63,122 bases of DNA from CAZJWC01 sp964550125 (GCA_964550125.1 CAZJWC010000007.1:1-63122); one strand, 5' to 3'; shown: positions 8,432 through 17,245, counted from the first letter of the stretch. Program-made: numbers and translations. Notes: generated from the sequence alone by a model not told the origin.

Positions 8432-10267
8432 TTGATTAGAGAAGACCTACGTAATGTAGCAATTATCGCCCATGTAGACCACGGTAAAACTACTCTAGTT
8501 GACCAACTTTTAAAGCAAAGTGGTACTTTTAGAGATAACCAAGTGGTAGAAGATAGAGTAATGGACTCTAATGATATTGAACGCGAAAGAGGAATAACTA
8601 TTCTTGCAAAAAACACTTCAATACATTATAACGATGTAAAAATCAACATTATTGATACTCCCGGACACGCCGATTTTGGTGGTGAGGTAGAGCGTGTTTT
8701 AAAAATGGTAAATGGCGTTTTAATTTTGGTTGATGCCGCAGAAGGTCCTATGCCTCAAACACGTTTTGTTATGCAAAAAGCTTTAGAACTTAACCATAAA
8801 CTAATTATTGCAATCAATAAAATTGATAGACCTGACGCAAGGGTTAAAGAGGTTGAGGACGAGGTTTTAGAATTATTGATGGATTTAGAGGCAACAGATG
8901 AACAACTTGACAGTCCTATCATCTATTGTTCAGGCAGACAAGGAACGGCAAGTTTAGATAGAGATAAACAAGGTCCAGATTTAAAACCTATGTTTGATAT
9001 TATCTTAAAGCAAATTCCTCCCGTTGAAGTAGATGCAGAAGGTCCCTTACAAATTTTAACTTCTTCAATAGATTACAACGAATATGTTGGTCGTGTTGGT
9101 ATAGGAAGAATTGAGCGTGGCTGTGCAAAGGCAAATATGCCCGTTACCGTTTGTAACTTCAATAAGCCTGATTTTAAAAAACAAGGCAAATTAGTTAACT
9201 TGTATCAAATTGAAGGTTTACAAAGAGTTCCTGTTGAAAAAGCAATCGCTGGCGATATAGTATGCTTTTCAGGACTTGAAGATATAAATATAGGTGATAC
9301 TGTTTGTGTTAGTGAAAATGTTGAAGCAGTACCCTTCGTTAAGATTAGTGAACCTACCGTTGAAATGATTTTTTCTATCAACGATAGTCCCTTCGCAGGC
9401 AAAGAGGGTAAGTTTGTAACTACAAGACATCTTCGTGAAAGATTATATAAAGAACTTTTGAAAGACGTATCTTTAAAAGTTGAAGATACAGATAGTGCTG
9501 ATTCATTTAAGGTAAGTGGTCGTGGTGAAATGCATCTTTCAATCTTGATTGAAAATATGCGTAGAGAGGGTTATGAGTTCCAGGTTGGTCCCCCCAAAGT
9601 GCTTTTCAAAGAGATAGACGGACAAATCTACGAGCCTATTGATAGACTTATAGTTGATGTTCCTGAAGATTGCACAGGCTCGGTTTTTTCAGCAATGGGA
9701 GAAAGAAAGGGTGAAATGTTGCATATGCACCCTATCGGTTCACGCATAAGATTAGAGTTTTTGATACCTTCTCGTGGATTGTTTGGCTATAAGAGTGAGT
9801 TTTTAACTGCCACTCGTGGTGAAGGTATATTAAATACAATCTTTAATGAATATCAACCATACAAGGGAGATATAGAAAGAAGAAATTGTGGTTCACTAGT
9901 TGCATTTGAAACGGGTGAGGCTGTAACTTACGGCTTGTTTAACGCTCAAGAGCGTGGCACTCTATTTATCGGTGCAGGTACGCAAGTTTATGAGGGTATG
10001 GTAGTAGGAATTTCACCCAAAGGTGAAGATATAAATGTAAATGTTTGTAAGAAAAAGCACCTTACAAATACTCGTTCATCAGCAAGCGATGATGCATTGA
10101 GATTGATTACTCCTAAAATTATGAGTATGGAAGAAGCGTTAGAGTTTATTGACGATGACGAATTGCTTGAAATTACCCCTAAAAGTTTGCGTGTAAGAAA
10201 GAAAATACTTGATAGCGAACTTCGTGCAAAGGCAAGAGCAAGAGAAAAGAAACAAAATGAAAACTAA
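8432..10267 (+). CDS. typA: Ribosome-associated GTPase TypA/BipA
   Basis: This 611-residue translational GTPase is related to EF-G. It binds ribosomes and assists large-subunit assembly and stress or low-temperature adaptation. G motifs are AHVDHGKTTLVDQ (about 13-25), RGITI, DTPGHADFGGE and NKIDRPDA. The characteristic C-terminal domain contains IPSRGLFGYKSEFLT. The start is TTG 8432, chosen because AGGAG (8419-8423) is 8 bases upstream and the N terminus REDLRNVAIIAHVDHG is standard. It is a single-gene unit between two terminators. Confidence 0.96.
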   Translation: MIREDLRNVAIIAHVDHGKTTLVDQLLKQSGTFRDNQVVEDRVMDSNDIERERGITILAKNTSIHYNDVKINIIDTPGHADFGGEVERVLKMVNGVLILVDAAEGPMPQTRFVMQKALELNHKLIIAINKIDRPDARVKEVEDEVLELLMDLEATDEQLDSPIIYCSGRQGTASLDRDKQGPDLKPMFDIILKQIPPVEVDAEGPLQILTSSIDYNEYVGRVGIGRIERGCAKANMPVTVCNFNKPDFKKQGKLVNLYQIEGLQRVPVEKAIAGDIVCFSGLEDINIGDTVCVSENVEAVPFVKISEPTVEMIFSINDSPFAGKEGKFVTTRHLRERLYKELLKDVSLKVEDTDSADSFKVSGRGEMHLSILIENMRREGYEFQVGPPKVLFKEIDGQIYEPIDRLIVDVPEDCTGSVFSAMGERKGEMLHMHPIGSRIRLEFLIPSRGLFGYKSEFLTATRGEGILNTIFNEYQPYKGDIERRNCGSLVAFETGEAVTYGLFNAQERGTLFIGAGTQVYEGMVVGISPKGEDINVNVCKKKHLTNTRSSASDDALRLITPKIMSMEEALEFIDDDELLEITPKSLRVRKKILDSELRAKARAREKKQNEN

Positions 10268-10270
10268 TAC

Positions 10271-10299
10271 AAAGGCACACCTGAAGGTGTGCCTTTTTT
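10271..10299 (+). terminator. Terminator of typA
   Basis: AAAGGCACACCT (10271-10282), loop GA, AGGTGTGCCTTT (10285-10296), then T residues. It is a perfect 12-bp stem. Confidence 0.93.
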
Positions 10300-10365
10300 G
10301 TATCAAAAGGGAGGGTTTTTTCATATTGATAGATATAAATCATAGAATATTATACGAGGTGTATA

Positions 10366-10617
10366 ATGGAAGAAAAAAATGTAATATCTCTTTTTCAACA
10401 AAAGTTGATAACTATATCGGGTGTGGACAGCGTTGATAATTTTTCGGAGTCGCAAATCAGTTTGACCGTCTGTGGTTTAAAACTTCAAATTTTTGGAACA
10501 GGCTTAAAAGTTACTAACTTTTCAAAGACGAGTGGTGCATTTTCGGCAAGTGGTTTAGTCTATAATATAAAATATGTTTCCAAAAAAGAAAAACTTTCAA
10601 AAAGGCTTTTTAAATAA
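10366..10617 (+). CDS. yabP: Sporulation protein YabP
   Basis: This 83-residue protein has the YabP-family pattern: ITISGVDSVDNFSESQISL, then GLKLQIFGTGLKVTNF, then SGLVYNIKYV. It is slightly shorter than the 100-residue Bacillus protein. In Bacillus, yabP and yabQ are sporulation genes and YabQ is needed for cortex formation. ATG 10366 has GAGGTG upstream. The stop codon abuts the yabQ start, and yabP-yabQ-divIC is conserved gene order, which supports the call on this short protein. Confidence 0.85.
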   Translation: MEEKNVISLFQQKLITISGVDSVDNFSESQISLTVCGLKLQIFGTGLKVTNFSKTSGAFSASGLVYNIKYVSKKEKLSKRLFK

Positions 10618-10965
10618 ATGTTTGCCACAAATAATCAATTATTTATCTTTTTGTCCTGTCTTTCATTAGGTATTGCGTCTGGAGTAGTGTATGAGTTTTT
10701 TTATCTTTTAAAAAAAGTTGTAAGACTAAAAATATTTAAATATATTTTTACCCTAATATTCTTTATTGTGTTGTCGATTTTATATGTTGCTCTCTCCGTT
10801 TATTTTGAATTTCCCTCCTTTCGTTTATATATGTATATCGGTGTACTTTTAGGTTTAGTTATTTATATTAAAAGTTTTCACTATTTTATTGCAATTTTAC
10901 TTAAAAAGGGTTATAATAAACTAAAAAGAGAAGGAGTAAGAAAAAATGGATATTCAAAAGAATAA
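10618..10965 (+). CDS. yabQ: Spore cortex biosynthesis protein YabQ
   Basis: This 115-residue membrane protein has about three to four hydrophobic segments (residues 8-25, 40-63, 69-100). The opening pattern (LFIFLSCLSLGIASGVVYEFFYLLKK) matches YabQ, which localises to the outer forespore membrane and is required for cortex assembly in Bacillus. The start follows the yabP stop with no gap, and the end overlaps divIC by 20 bases, so all three are translated from one message. Confidence 0.82.
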   Translation: MFATNNQLFIFLSCLSLGIASGVVYEFFYLLKKVVRLKIFKYIFTLIFFIVLSILYVALSVYFEFPSFRLYMYIGVLLGLVIYIKSFHYFIAILLKKGYNKLKREGVRKNGYSKE

Positions 10966-11209
10966 AAATTTAATAGTTGCAGTCGTTGTTGCTGGCGTAT
11001 TACTTCTTTTCGTTATGTTTTCAGTTTTAATATATCAACTTATCACTATATCAACTGCAAAAAAGGAAAAGGCTGAACTTCTTGATAATATCTCTCAAAT
11101 GGAACAAACTATCAATGAGAGTGAAGATGAGTTGGACTTATATCAGTCAAACTTTTGGAAGGAAAAATTATCAAGGGCATTTGGATATAAATATGACAAC
11201 GACAGATAA
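10946..11209 (+). CDS. divIC: FtsB/DivIC-type septum formation initiator
   Basis: This 87-residue bitopic protein has a short cytoplasmic N terminus and one membrane segment (about residues 9-34). An extracellular coiled coil follows (AKKEKAELLDNISQMEQTINESEDEL). This is the architecture of DivIC/FtsL, which joins the divisome with DivIB/FtsQ. Naming it divIC rests on its place after yabP-yabQ, as in Bacillus. AAGGAG lies upstream inside yabQ. The 3' end overlaps the next gene by 17 bases. Confidence 0.82.
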   Translation: MDIQKNKNLIVAVVVAGVLLLFVMFSVLIYQLITISTAKKEKAELLDNISQMEQTINESEDELDLYQSNFWKEKLSRAFGYKYDNDR

Positions 11210-12050
11210 AATAATCTCAATAATTGACATAGGTTCAAATTCCGTCCGTTTAAAAATTTTTACGGACGGAAAAATTTTGCTAAAAAGAAGGGAAGTTCCA
11301 CGTCTTGGACAGGGCGTTTATCAAACTCAAAAACTTTCAAATGAAAGTATTGAAAAGTGTATTCAAGTTTTAAAAGATTATGTTAAAATTTCAAGTGAAT
11401 ATAATGCTAGCATATACACTTTTGCCACTGCTGCAGTTAGAACGGCAAAAAATAAGGAAATTTTTTTAAATCGAGTAAAAGAAGAAACTAATTTAGATGT
11501 TGATGTTGTGTCTGGCGAACTTGAAGCGAAACTAGGTTTGTATGGTGCTTTGGGTAGTGGAGTTGACGGAGCAATTATTGACATAGGTGGGAATAGCACT
11601 GAAATTTCAAAGAGAGAAAATGGACAAGTAGTGTATTCAAAGAGTATTTCAATAGGTGCTGTAAAGTTGAAGGATATTTGTAATGAAGATATGCAAAAAA
11701 TCAAGGACACAACAAAAGAATATGTCGGCGAGTTTGATGTTTTACCCCTGAAAAATGTTCACTTAATAGGTGGTAGTGGCACTTGTTACGGTGCATTAGT
11801 TAAAGGTGATAAAGCTGACGGTTTTATCTTAAAGAAAACTCAAATTGAAGAAAAGGTCGAACTTTTAAGAAGTATGTCAGTTGAAGAAAGAAAAAAACTA
11901 AAGGGCATGGAACCAACCAAAGCAGATGTGATTGTCGGTGGTGGTGTTTTATTGCTTGAAATATTAGATAGATTTAATTTAGATAGTGTTATCGTAACCG
12001 AAAGCGACAATTTAGAAGGTTACGCTCAATATGTTTTGTCTAAAGAGTAA
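11193..12050 (+). CDS. Ppx/GppA-family phosphatase
   Basis: This 285-residue protein of the ASKHA fold is probably an exopolyphosphatase or a (p)ppGpp-related phosphatase. Motifs are IDIGSNSVRLKI (about 10-21), DIGGNSTEIS and IGGSGTCYGAL. It is the short form with only the Ppx/GppA core. The frame is open from 11082, but ATG 11193 begins just ahead of the first strand; the longer start would add unrelated residues encoded antiphase to divIC. The overlap with divIC suggests coupling. Substrate (polyphosphate or pppGpp) is not decidable here. Confidence 0.85.
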   Translation: MTTTDKIISIIDIGSNSVRLKIFTDGKILLKRREVPRLGQGVYQTQKLSNESIEKCIQVLKDYVKISSEYNASIYTFATAAVRTAKNKEIFLNRVKEETNLDVDVVSGELEAKLGLYGALGSGVDGAIIDIGGNSTEISKRENGQVVYSKSISIGAVKLKDICNEDMQKIKDTTKEYVGEFDVLPLKNVHLIGGSGTCYGALVKGDKADGFILKKTQIEEKVELLRSMSVEERKKLKGMEPTKADVIVGGGVLLLEILDRFNLDSVIVTESDNLEGYAQYVLSKE

Positions 12051-12059
12051 GGTTGTATT

Positions 12060-13184
12060 ATGAATAATAAAAAAGGAATTTTATTCCATATTCTATATTT
12101 GTTTGTTTTTGCCGTGCTTACCGTGTTGATTGTTTTGAGAACAAGAAGTATTTATGGTGCAGAAGCGAGTGCAAGTTTTTCATTTTATGTTATTTTAATA
12201 ATTAGTTTTGTGTTGTCATACTTGTTAGCCTCAACTCTCCACGAACTTGGCCATTTAGTTTTTGCAAAGTTCAATGGTATGAAAACTAACGGGTTAAGAA
12301 TTTTATTTTTGGTCTTTTATAAACAGGACAAAAAGATAAAAGTTAGCCTTTCAAACAATAACGAAGTAGCAGGTTCGTGCGAAATTTATCCTACTTCATC
12401 AAGTAATGTTGAAAGCAACTATTTTTGGACTACTATGGGTGGAACGGTGTTTGTAGGTATATACATGGCTTTTTGCCTGTTGATATTTACTATAGGCTCA
12501 TTTATAAATAGTTGGTGGTTATACCTTTTAATTTCTCTACAAATTCCGTATTCCTTCTTTTCATTTGCAATTAATGTTACACCTATAAATGTGCTTGGAA
12601 GAAAAACAGATGGTTTAATTGCTCTTGAGTTAAAGAGAAAAGAGCCTTCAGCCTTCGTTGCTTGTAAGTCGCTTGAAATTCAAGCAGAAATGTATAAAGG
12701 AAAAATGCCTGGTGAAATTGATAGAGATATATATTTTAAAGCACCTCAACTTCCTGCTGATGATGTTCAATATGCAATAATTACTCAATTGCGTTGTATG
12801 TATTATCTTGACATTAAAAATTTTGACAAGGCTATCAAGCATTATGAAAGGCTAGTTGAAATATATCAGGAAATACCTGACGAATATGCCGAGAGCGTTG
12901 CTTTGGAATTGTGTTATTTTTATTCAGCGTTGCTCAATGATGTTGAACTTGCAATGCAATACTACGATGTTGTTGAAAAACAACTTGCAAATCTTGATAC
13001 ACCTATAAAATGTCGTGTGTCAGCCTCTTATAACGCCTATGTTTTAAAAGATAAAGAAGGCGCATTAGACGCTATTCAAAAGGGAGAAAAAGTTGCAAAA
13101 AATTATCACATAAAAGGACTTGCCTCTTTTGAACTAAAACTTATGAATAATATAAAAGCAGATATAGATAAAGGTAGCCTATAA
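12060..13184 (+). CDS. M50-like membrane metallopeptidase with TPR-like C terminus
   Basis: This 374-residue protein has two N-terminal membrane segments (about 10-28 and 42-60). The second runs into HELGH (61-65), the zinc-binding motif of M50 site-2-type proteases. A further membrane block (about 124-180) ends in TPINVLGRKTDG, where the aspartate before glycine sits like the third zinc ligand of the family. Residues 210-374 are soluble and helical with TPR-like repeats (FDKAIKHYERLVEIYQ, VELAMQYYDVVEKQL, KEGALDAIQKGEKVAKNY). No PDZ domain is visible. Substrate is unknown. It follows the Ppx-like gene after 9 bases and is probably in the same operon. Confidence 0.72.
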   Translation: MNNKKGILFHILYLFVFAVLTVLIVLRTRSIYGAEASASFSFYVILIISFVLSYLLASTLHELGHLVFAKFNGMKTNGLRILFLVFYKQDKKIKVSLSNNNEVAGSCEIYPTSSSNVESNYFWTTMGGTVFVGIYMAFCLLIFTIGSFINSWWLYLLISLQIPYSFFSFAINVTPINVLGRKTDGLIALELKRKEPSAFVACKSLEIQAEMYKGKMPGEIDRDIYFKAPQLPADDVQYAIITQLRCMYYLDIKNFDKAIKHYERLVEIYQEIPDEYAESVALELCYFYSALLNDVELAMQYYDVVEKQLANLDTPIKCRVSASYNAYVLKDKEGALDAIQKGEKVAKNYHIKGLASFELKLMNNIKADIDKGSL

Positions 13185-13195
13185 TGGCTACCTTT
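13170..13195. terminator. Shared hairpin between convergent genes
   Basis: AAAGGTAGCC (13170-13179), loop TATAAT, GGCTACCTTT (13186-13195). It overlaps the last codons of the M50-like gene. The T tract is weak on both strands, so it may be only a moderate bidirectional terminator. Confidence 0.6.
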
Positions 13196-13853
13196 ATAAT
13201 GTTTTAAATTGATACCCCTTTTCTTTAAAGAAAATTATGATATCCTCAAGTGCCTCTACACAAGCATACTTTTTTTTACTACGTAAATCGTGTAGCAAAA
13301 CGATAATTTCATTTGAGCCGTTAAAAGTTTTTTTAACATTGTTTACAAGCTGACTTTTTGTAGGCTTTTCAATTTCAGCGTCAGCAGAATAGCAATTCCA
13401 GTCATAATAAGTAAAACCTGCACTCACTACAGCATCAATTAGATTTTGGCTGACTAAATCACTTCCACTTGGAAATCTATATATTTTTTCATTAAACGCA
13501 GGAATAACTTTTTGTATCGATTTTTTACACTTGTATATATCTTTTAAAAGAGCAGACGGTGAGGAGTATATTTCGCTATATTTATGAGAATAAGAGTGTA
13601 TGCCTATTTTATGCCCTTTTTTGTAAATATCTCGTAAAGCATCGGGGTATGTGTCAACTTGTGTTCCAATAACAAAAAAAGTCGCCTTAATCTTCTCTTT
13701 TTCAAGTATTGAGAGTATTTGAGGGGTATATCTTTCGTTTGGACCGTCATCAAAAGTAAGGTATACGATTTTTTGTCCCTCATCTACTTTAAATGATAAA
13801 AGGCAGGGTATTAAAAATAATATTGCTATAATTATTGCTAGTTTTCTTTTCAT
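13194..13853 (-). CDS. Polysaccharide deacetylase (NodB domain)
   Basis: This 219-residue exported enzyme has an N-terminal hydrophobic anchor or signal (residues 4-20) followed by a carbohydrate esterase family 4 domain. Catalytic motifs are intact: TFDDGP (33-38), HSYSH (86-90, metal-binding histidines), RFPSGS and LLHD near the C terminus. It probably removes acetyl groups from peptidoglycan or another cell-surface glycan. I see no clear ribosome binding site upstream of its ATG. It is transcribed towards the M50-like gene and divergently from the trpB T-box. Confidence 0.85.
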   Translation of the reverse strand: MKRKLAIIIAILFLIPCLLSFKVDEGQKIVYLTFDDGPNERYTPQILSILEKEKIKATFFVIGTQVDTYPDALRDIYKKGHKIGIHSYSHKYSEIYSSPSALLKDIYKCKKSIQKVIPAFNEKIYRFPSGSDLVSQNLIDAVVSAGFTYYDWNCYSADAEIEKPTKSQLVNNVKKTFNGSNEIIVLLHDLRSKKKYACVEALEDIIIFFKEKGYQFKTL

Positions 13854-13885
13854 ATAAATATTATTTGTAAAATCAAATAAATTAC

Positions 13886-13914
13886 TTGACTTTTAAAAAT
13901 CTTAAATATATAAT
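13886..13914 (+). promoter_or_regulatory. Promoter of the trpB T-box unit
   Basis: TTGACT (13886-13891), 17 bases, TATAAT (13909-13914). Transcription should begin near 13921. Confidence 0.75.
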
Positions 13915-13920
13915 ATTTAA

Positions 13921-14196
13921 AAACCTATGAGATAAAGTAGTAGTTTACAAGTACAAATTTTTAGAGAGTTTTCGGTTGGTGTAAGAAAATAGTTTGTCGT
14001 AAGCAAATGGATTATTGAGGGCAAGGAAGAAATAGTAGTATTCTTTGACGGTACTCTACCGTTATATAGAGAGGGAATTATCGAAGCATAACATTTGTTA
14101 TGAAAGTTCCTATAATAAGGCAGTTTAACTGTGAAGTTGGGTGGCAACACGACAAATCGTCCCATTGTGCGAGTTTGGTCGTGTTTTTTTGTTGCC
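13921..14196 (+). promoter_or_regulatory. T-box leader, probably tryptophan, before trpB
   Basis: The T-box core is GGGTGGCAACACG (14139-14151). Its 3' half, AACACGAC (14146-14153), can pair with GTCGTGTT (14178-14185) before a T run to make the terminator, as T-box switches do. TGG followed by A at 14008-14010 is a plausible specifier and fits the downstream tryptophan synthase gene. The specifier loop is not proven by eye. Confidence 0.82.
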
Positions 14197-14241
14197 TTTT
14201 TTTCACTGACATATTAAATAAAATTTAGGAGGTATAAAGAT

Positions 14242-15624
14242 ATGTCAAACAATAAAATCCCTTACAAAATATATCTTGAAGAAAGTGAGATTCCAAAGTA
14301 TTGGCAAAATCTTCGTGCCTATATGCCTGCTCACGAACCTTTTTTAAATCCAAAAACTCTAAAACCTGCAACCAAAGCAGATTTAGAGCCTGTATTTTGT
14401 GATGAGGTTATAGACCAAGAACTTAATTTTACAGATAAGTTTATAGAAATCCCTGAGGAAATTAGAGCTTTTTATAAAATGTATCGTCCTTCGCCCGTAG
14501 TAAGAGCATATTGCCTTGAAGAAAAACTTGGCACTCCTGCTGAAATTTATTACAAATATGAGGGCAACAATACTTCTGGCTCACACAAATTAAATTCAGC
14601 AGTAGCACAAGCCTACTATGCAAAAAAACAAGGCATAAAGCACTTGACCACTGAAACAGGTGCAGGTCAATGGGGTACTGCTTTATCAATGGCTTGTTCG
14701 TTTTTTGATATGGATTTAATTGTATATATGGTTAAATGTTCGTACGAGCAAAAACCTCACCGTAGGGAAGTTATGCGTACTTACGGTGCAAATGTTATTC
14801 CATCTCCTTCAATGACTACTGACGCAGGCAGAAGAATAAATGAGCAATTCCCTAACGCAACAGGTTCATTAGGCTGTGCAATTTCGGAGGCAGTAGAAAA
14901 AGCTGTATCTACTGAAAATTGCAAGTACGTTTTAGGTAGCGTGCTTGACCATGTATGTTTACATCAAAGTATTATAGGTTGTGAAGCAAAAATAGCCCTT
15001 GATAAGTACGGGGTTACTCCTGATGTGGTTATTGGTTGTGCTGGTGGTGGTTCAAATTTAGGAGGCTTAATTACACCTTTTATGGCTGATAAGTTAGAGG
15101 GTAAAAACAATACAAGATTTATTGCTGTTGAACCTTGTTCTTGTCCCTCTTTAACTCGTGGTAAGTATATCTATGACTATTGCGATACTGGTAAGATGAC
15201 TCCTATGGCAAAAATGTACACATTGGGTTGTGGGTTTATGCCTTCTCCAAGTCATGCAGGTGGTTTAAGATATCATGGTATGAGTCCTATAATTTCTCAA
15301 TTATACCATAAGGGCAAAATAGAAGCAGTTACAGTTAAACAAACTGAGGTTTTTGAGGCAGCTAGAGAATTTGCAAGAGTAGAGGGTATTTTACCTGCGC
15401 CTGAATCAAGCCATGCAATTAAGGTTGCTATTGACGAGGCAATGAAATGCAAACAAACAGGAGAAAAGAAAAAGATTTTATTTGGCTTAACTGGAACAGG
15501 TTACTTTGACATGATGTCATATGGCAAATTTAACGACGGAATTATGGAGGACTATATTCCTACCGAAGAAGATTTAAAGCGTGGTTTCGATTCAATTCCC
15601 GATATTCCTCAAAACAGACAATAA
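14242..15624 (+). CDS. trpB: Tryptophan synthase beta-like protein, TrpB2 type, without trpA
   Basis: This 460-residue PLP enzyme condenses indole with serine to give tryptophan. The PLP lysine is K116 in GSHKLNSA, and the phosphate-binding loop is GCAGGGSN. Length and the extended N terminus (residues 1-75, with PKYWQNLRAYMP) are those of the TrpB2 subgroup rather than the roughly 400-residue TrpB1 that pairs with TrpA. No trpA or other trp gene is nearby, and a terminator follows directly. It is under a probable Trp T-box, so it should be raised when charged tRNA-Trp is scarce. I infer indole salvage. AGGAGG-type site at about 14229. Confidence 0.9.
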   Translation: MSNNKIPYKIYLEESEIPKYWQNLRAYMPAHEPFLNPKTLKPATKADLEPVFCDEVIDQELNFTDKFIEIPEEIRAFYKMYRPSPVVRAYCLEEKLGTPAEIYYKYEGNNTSGSHKLNSAVAQAYYAKKQGIKHLTTETGAGQWGTALSMACSFFDMDLIVYMVKCSYEQKPHRREVMRTYGANVIPSPSMTTDAGRRINEQFPNATGSLGCAISEAVEKAVSTENCKYVLGSVLDHVCLHQSIIGCEAKIALDKYGVTPDVVIGCAGGGSNLGGLITPFMADKLEGKNNTRFIAVEPCSCPSLTRGKYIYDYCDTGKMTPMAKMYTLGCGFMPSPSHAGGLRYHGMSPIISQLYHKGKIEAVTVKQTEVFEAAREFARVEGILPAPESSHAIKVAIDEAMKCKQTGEKKKILFGLTGTGYFDMMSYGKFNDGIMEDYIPTEEDLKRGFDSIPDIPQNRQ

Positions 15625-15658
15625 AAAAAGGACACTATCAAGGTGTCCTTTTTCTATT
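15625..15658 (+). terminator. Terminator of trpB
   Basis: AAAAAGGACAC (15625-15635), loop TATCAAG, GTGTCCTTTTT (15643-15653). It immediately follows the trpB stop. Confidence 0.9.
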
Positions 15659-15699
15659 TTAAATTGTATAAATTTTCCATAAATGCACTAAATAATTGT

Positions 15700-16560
15700 A
15701 TGATGAAAAACTATGAATTGTTAAGTGAAGATAATACTTCTAAAAAAGTTTTTTTAAATGTTGATAAAAACAAGAGGACTGCTTTGGTGGTTGGTGGAAG
15801 TAGTGGAATAGGCTGTGAAATAGTCAAAGGATTGCTAGATAAAAACTATAATGTTGTAAATCTTTCCCGAACTAATTGCCCACTCTCTAGGGTGATAAAC
15901 ATCAATGTTGACGTTACGAACGAGAGTTTAATCAAAAAGGCAATGGACGAGGTGATTGAAAATTGTCCGTATATCTCAATACTTGTTTATTCTGCTGGCT
16001 TTTCTATGGCATCTCCTATTGAACTTTCAAAAAGTGAAGATTATAGATATTTATTTGAAGTGAACTATTTTTCAGTAATAAATTGCTTGCAACTTATTAT
16101 TCCATACTTTAAAAAAAGAGGTGGAAGAATAATACTTATAAGTTCGATAGGGGCACAAATTCCCATTGTATTTAATGGTTTTTATAGTAGTTCAAAATCT
16201 TCATTAGATATGCTTGCTAAATCATTATATCTTGAACTAAAAAAGTATCGAATTAAAATTACAAGCGTTCAAGTAGGTGGAACTGCGACCGACTTTACAT
16301 TTAAGAGAAAGGTGTATTCAGTAGAAGAAAACGGAAGTTATGCAAGCAGTTTAAAAAGGTCTGTTGTTTCCTTGGCAAGCGAGGAACAAGGTGGTATGAA
16401 ACCATCAACAGTCGCTCAAAAAATAGTTAAATTGATTGATAAAAAACAACCACCTATAACTACGGCAATCGGTGTAAAAAATAAAGTTTTTTTGCTTATG
16501 AATAAAGTATTACCAGAAAAAACAAGTATGTTTTTAATATCAAAATTTTTTAATCAATAA
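15700..16560 (+). CDS. Short-chain dehydrogenase/reductase
   Basis: This NAD(P)-dependent oxidoreductase of about 286 residues has the Rossmann motif VVGGSSGIG and an NAG-type motif (YSAGF). The catalytic serine is in ISSIGAQ and the active-site pair is YSSSK (Y-x3-K). The C terminus continues into a hydrophobic stretch (KVFLLMNKVLPEKTSMFLISKFF) that may touch the membrane. Substrate is unknown. The open frame begins at 15643 inside the trpB terminator, so I used ATG 15700 (ATG 15703 is equally possible). No ribosome binding site is visible, and about 25 residues precede the first strand, so the true start is uncertain. Confidence 0.8.
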   Translation: MMKNYELLSEDNTSKKVFLNVDKNKRTALVVGGSSGIGCEIVKGLLDKNYNVVNLSRTNCPLSRVININVDVTNESLIKKAMDEVIENCPYISILVYSAGFSMASPIELSKSEDYRYLFEVNYFSVINCLQLIIPYFKKRGGRIILISSIGAQIPIVFNGFYSSSKSSLDMLAKSLYLELKKYRIKITSVQVGGTATDFTFKRKVYSVEENGSYASSLKRSVVSLASEEQGGMKPSTVAQKIVKLIDKKQPPITTAIGVKNKVFLLMNKVLPEKTSMFLISKFFNQ

Positions 16561-16585
16561 ATTTAGAAAAATGGTTGCGTTTAAA

Positions 16586-16614
16586 TTGAAAAATATTTGC
16601 ATTTATGTTATAAT
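16586..16614 (+). promoter_or_regulatory. Promoter of the GNAT gene
   Basis: TTGAAA (16586-16591), 17 bases, TATAAT (16609-16614), about 35 bases before the ATG. Confidence 0.7.
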
Positions 16615-16648
16615 AATAAACATTAAAAAATCGAACAAAGGAAAGAAA

Positions 16649-17239
16649 ATGTTGAAACATAAAGGCACGTTATTTTTTAAAACTAAAAGATTATTGTTGC
16701 GTCCCTTTAAAAAGGAAGATGCAGTTTATATGTATAATAACTGGGCAAAGGATGAAGAAATTTGTAAATATGTAGATTTCACTCCTCATACCTGTCTTGC
16801 TGATTCGGAAGCAGTTATGGAAAAACTTGTTGAAAACAATGCAAATTTAGACAATTATTGCTGGGCTATTGAAGCGAGAGAGGAAGTTATAGGTATGGTT
16901 TATGCTTACGGAATTTCTGAAAGGATGCAGAGCTGTAAACTGTTTATCTGCGTTGGTAGAGAATATTGGAATAGAGGTTTTGCAACTGAAGCTTTTAATG
17001 AGATTTTAAAGTTTTTGTTGGTAAGAGTTGGTTTTAGAAGAATTTCTTGCTCACATGTTCTTGAAAATCTTTCAGTTTTAAAAATCCTTACCAATGCAGG
17101 CTTTAAGTATGAGGGGGTTTCAAATAAAGCCTTTATTGACCTTAAAGGTGAATTTCATAATGTTTGTCATTATGCTATATTAAAAGAAGATTATGACAAA
17201 GAAAGACAGATTAAGGCAACACTCGAACAATATCAATAA
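16649..17239 (+). CDS. GNAT-family N-acetyltransferase (RimJ/RimL-like)
   Basis: This 196-residue acetyl-CoA-dependent acetyltransferase opens with the typical TKRLLLRPFKKEDA. It carries the acetyl-CoA loop in VGREYWNRGFATEAF (the Q/R-x-x-G-x-G/A region) and the late segment ENLSVLKILTNAGFKYEG. The family acetylates ribosomal protein N termini, antibiotics or small amines, and the target here is unknown. ATG 16649 is preceded by AAAGGAAAG; the frame is open further upstream, but those codons overlap the promoter. Confidence 0.83.
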   Translation: MLKHKGTLFFKTKRLLLRPFKKEDAVYMYNNWAKDEEICKYVDFTPHTCLADSEAVMEKLVENNANLDNYCWAIEAREEVIGMVYAYGISERMQSCKLFICVGREYWNRGFATEAFNEILKFLLVRVGFRRISCSHVLENLSVLKILTNAGFKYEGVSNKAFIDLKGEFHNVCHYAILKEDYDKERQIKATLEQYQ

Positions 17240-17245
17240 AAAAAT

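Noticed and set aside
13194..13853. Assigning the first polysaccharide deacetylase to a sporulation role such as PdaA/PdaB
   Set aside because: Motifs identify only a NodB-domain enzyme; neighbours and sequence do not single out a sporulation subgroup.
15643..15699. Upstream GTG start of the SDR gene
   Set aside because: It lies within the trpB terminator stem and adds residues unlike the family.
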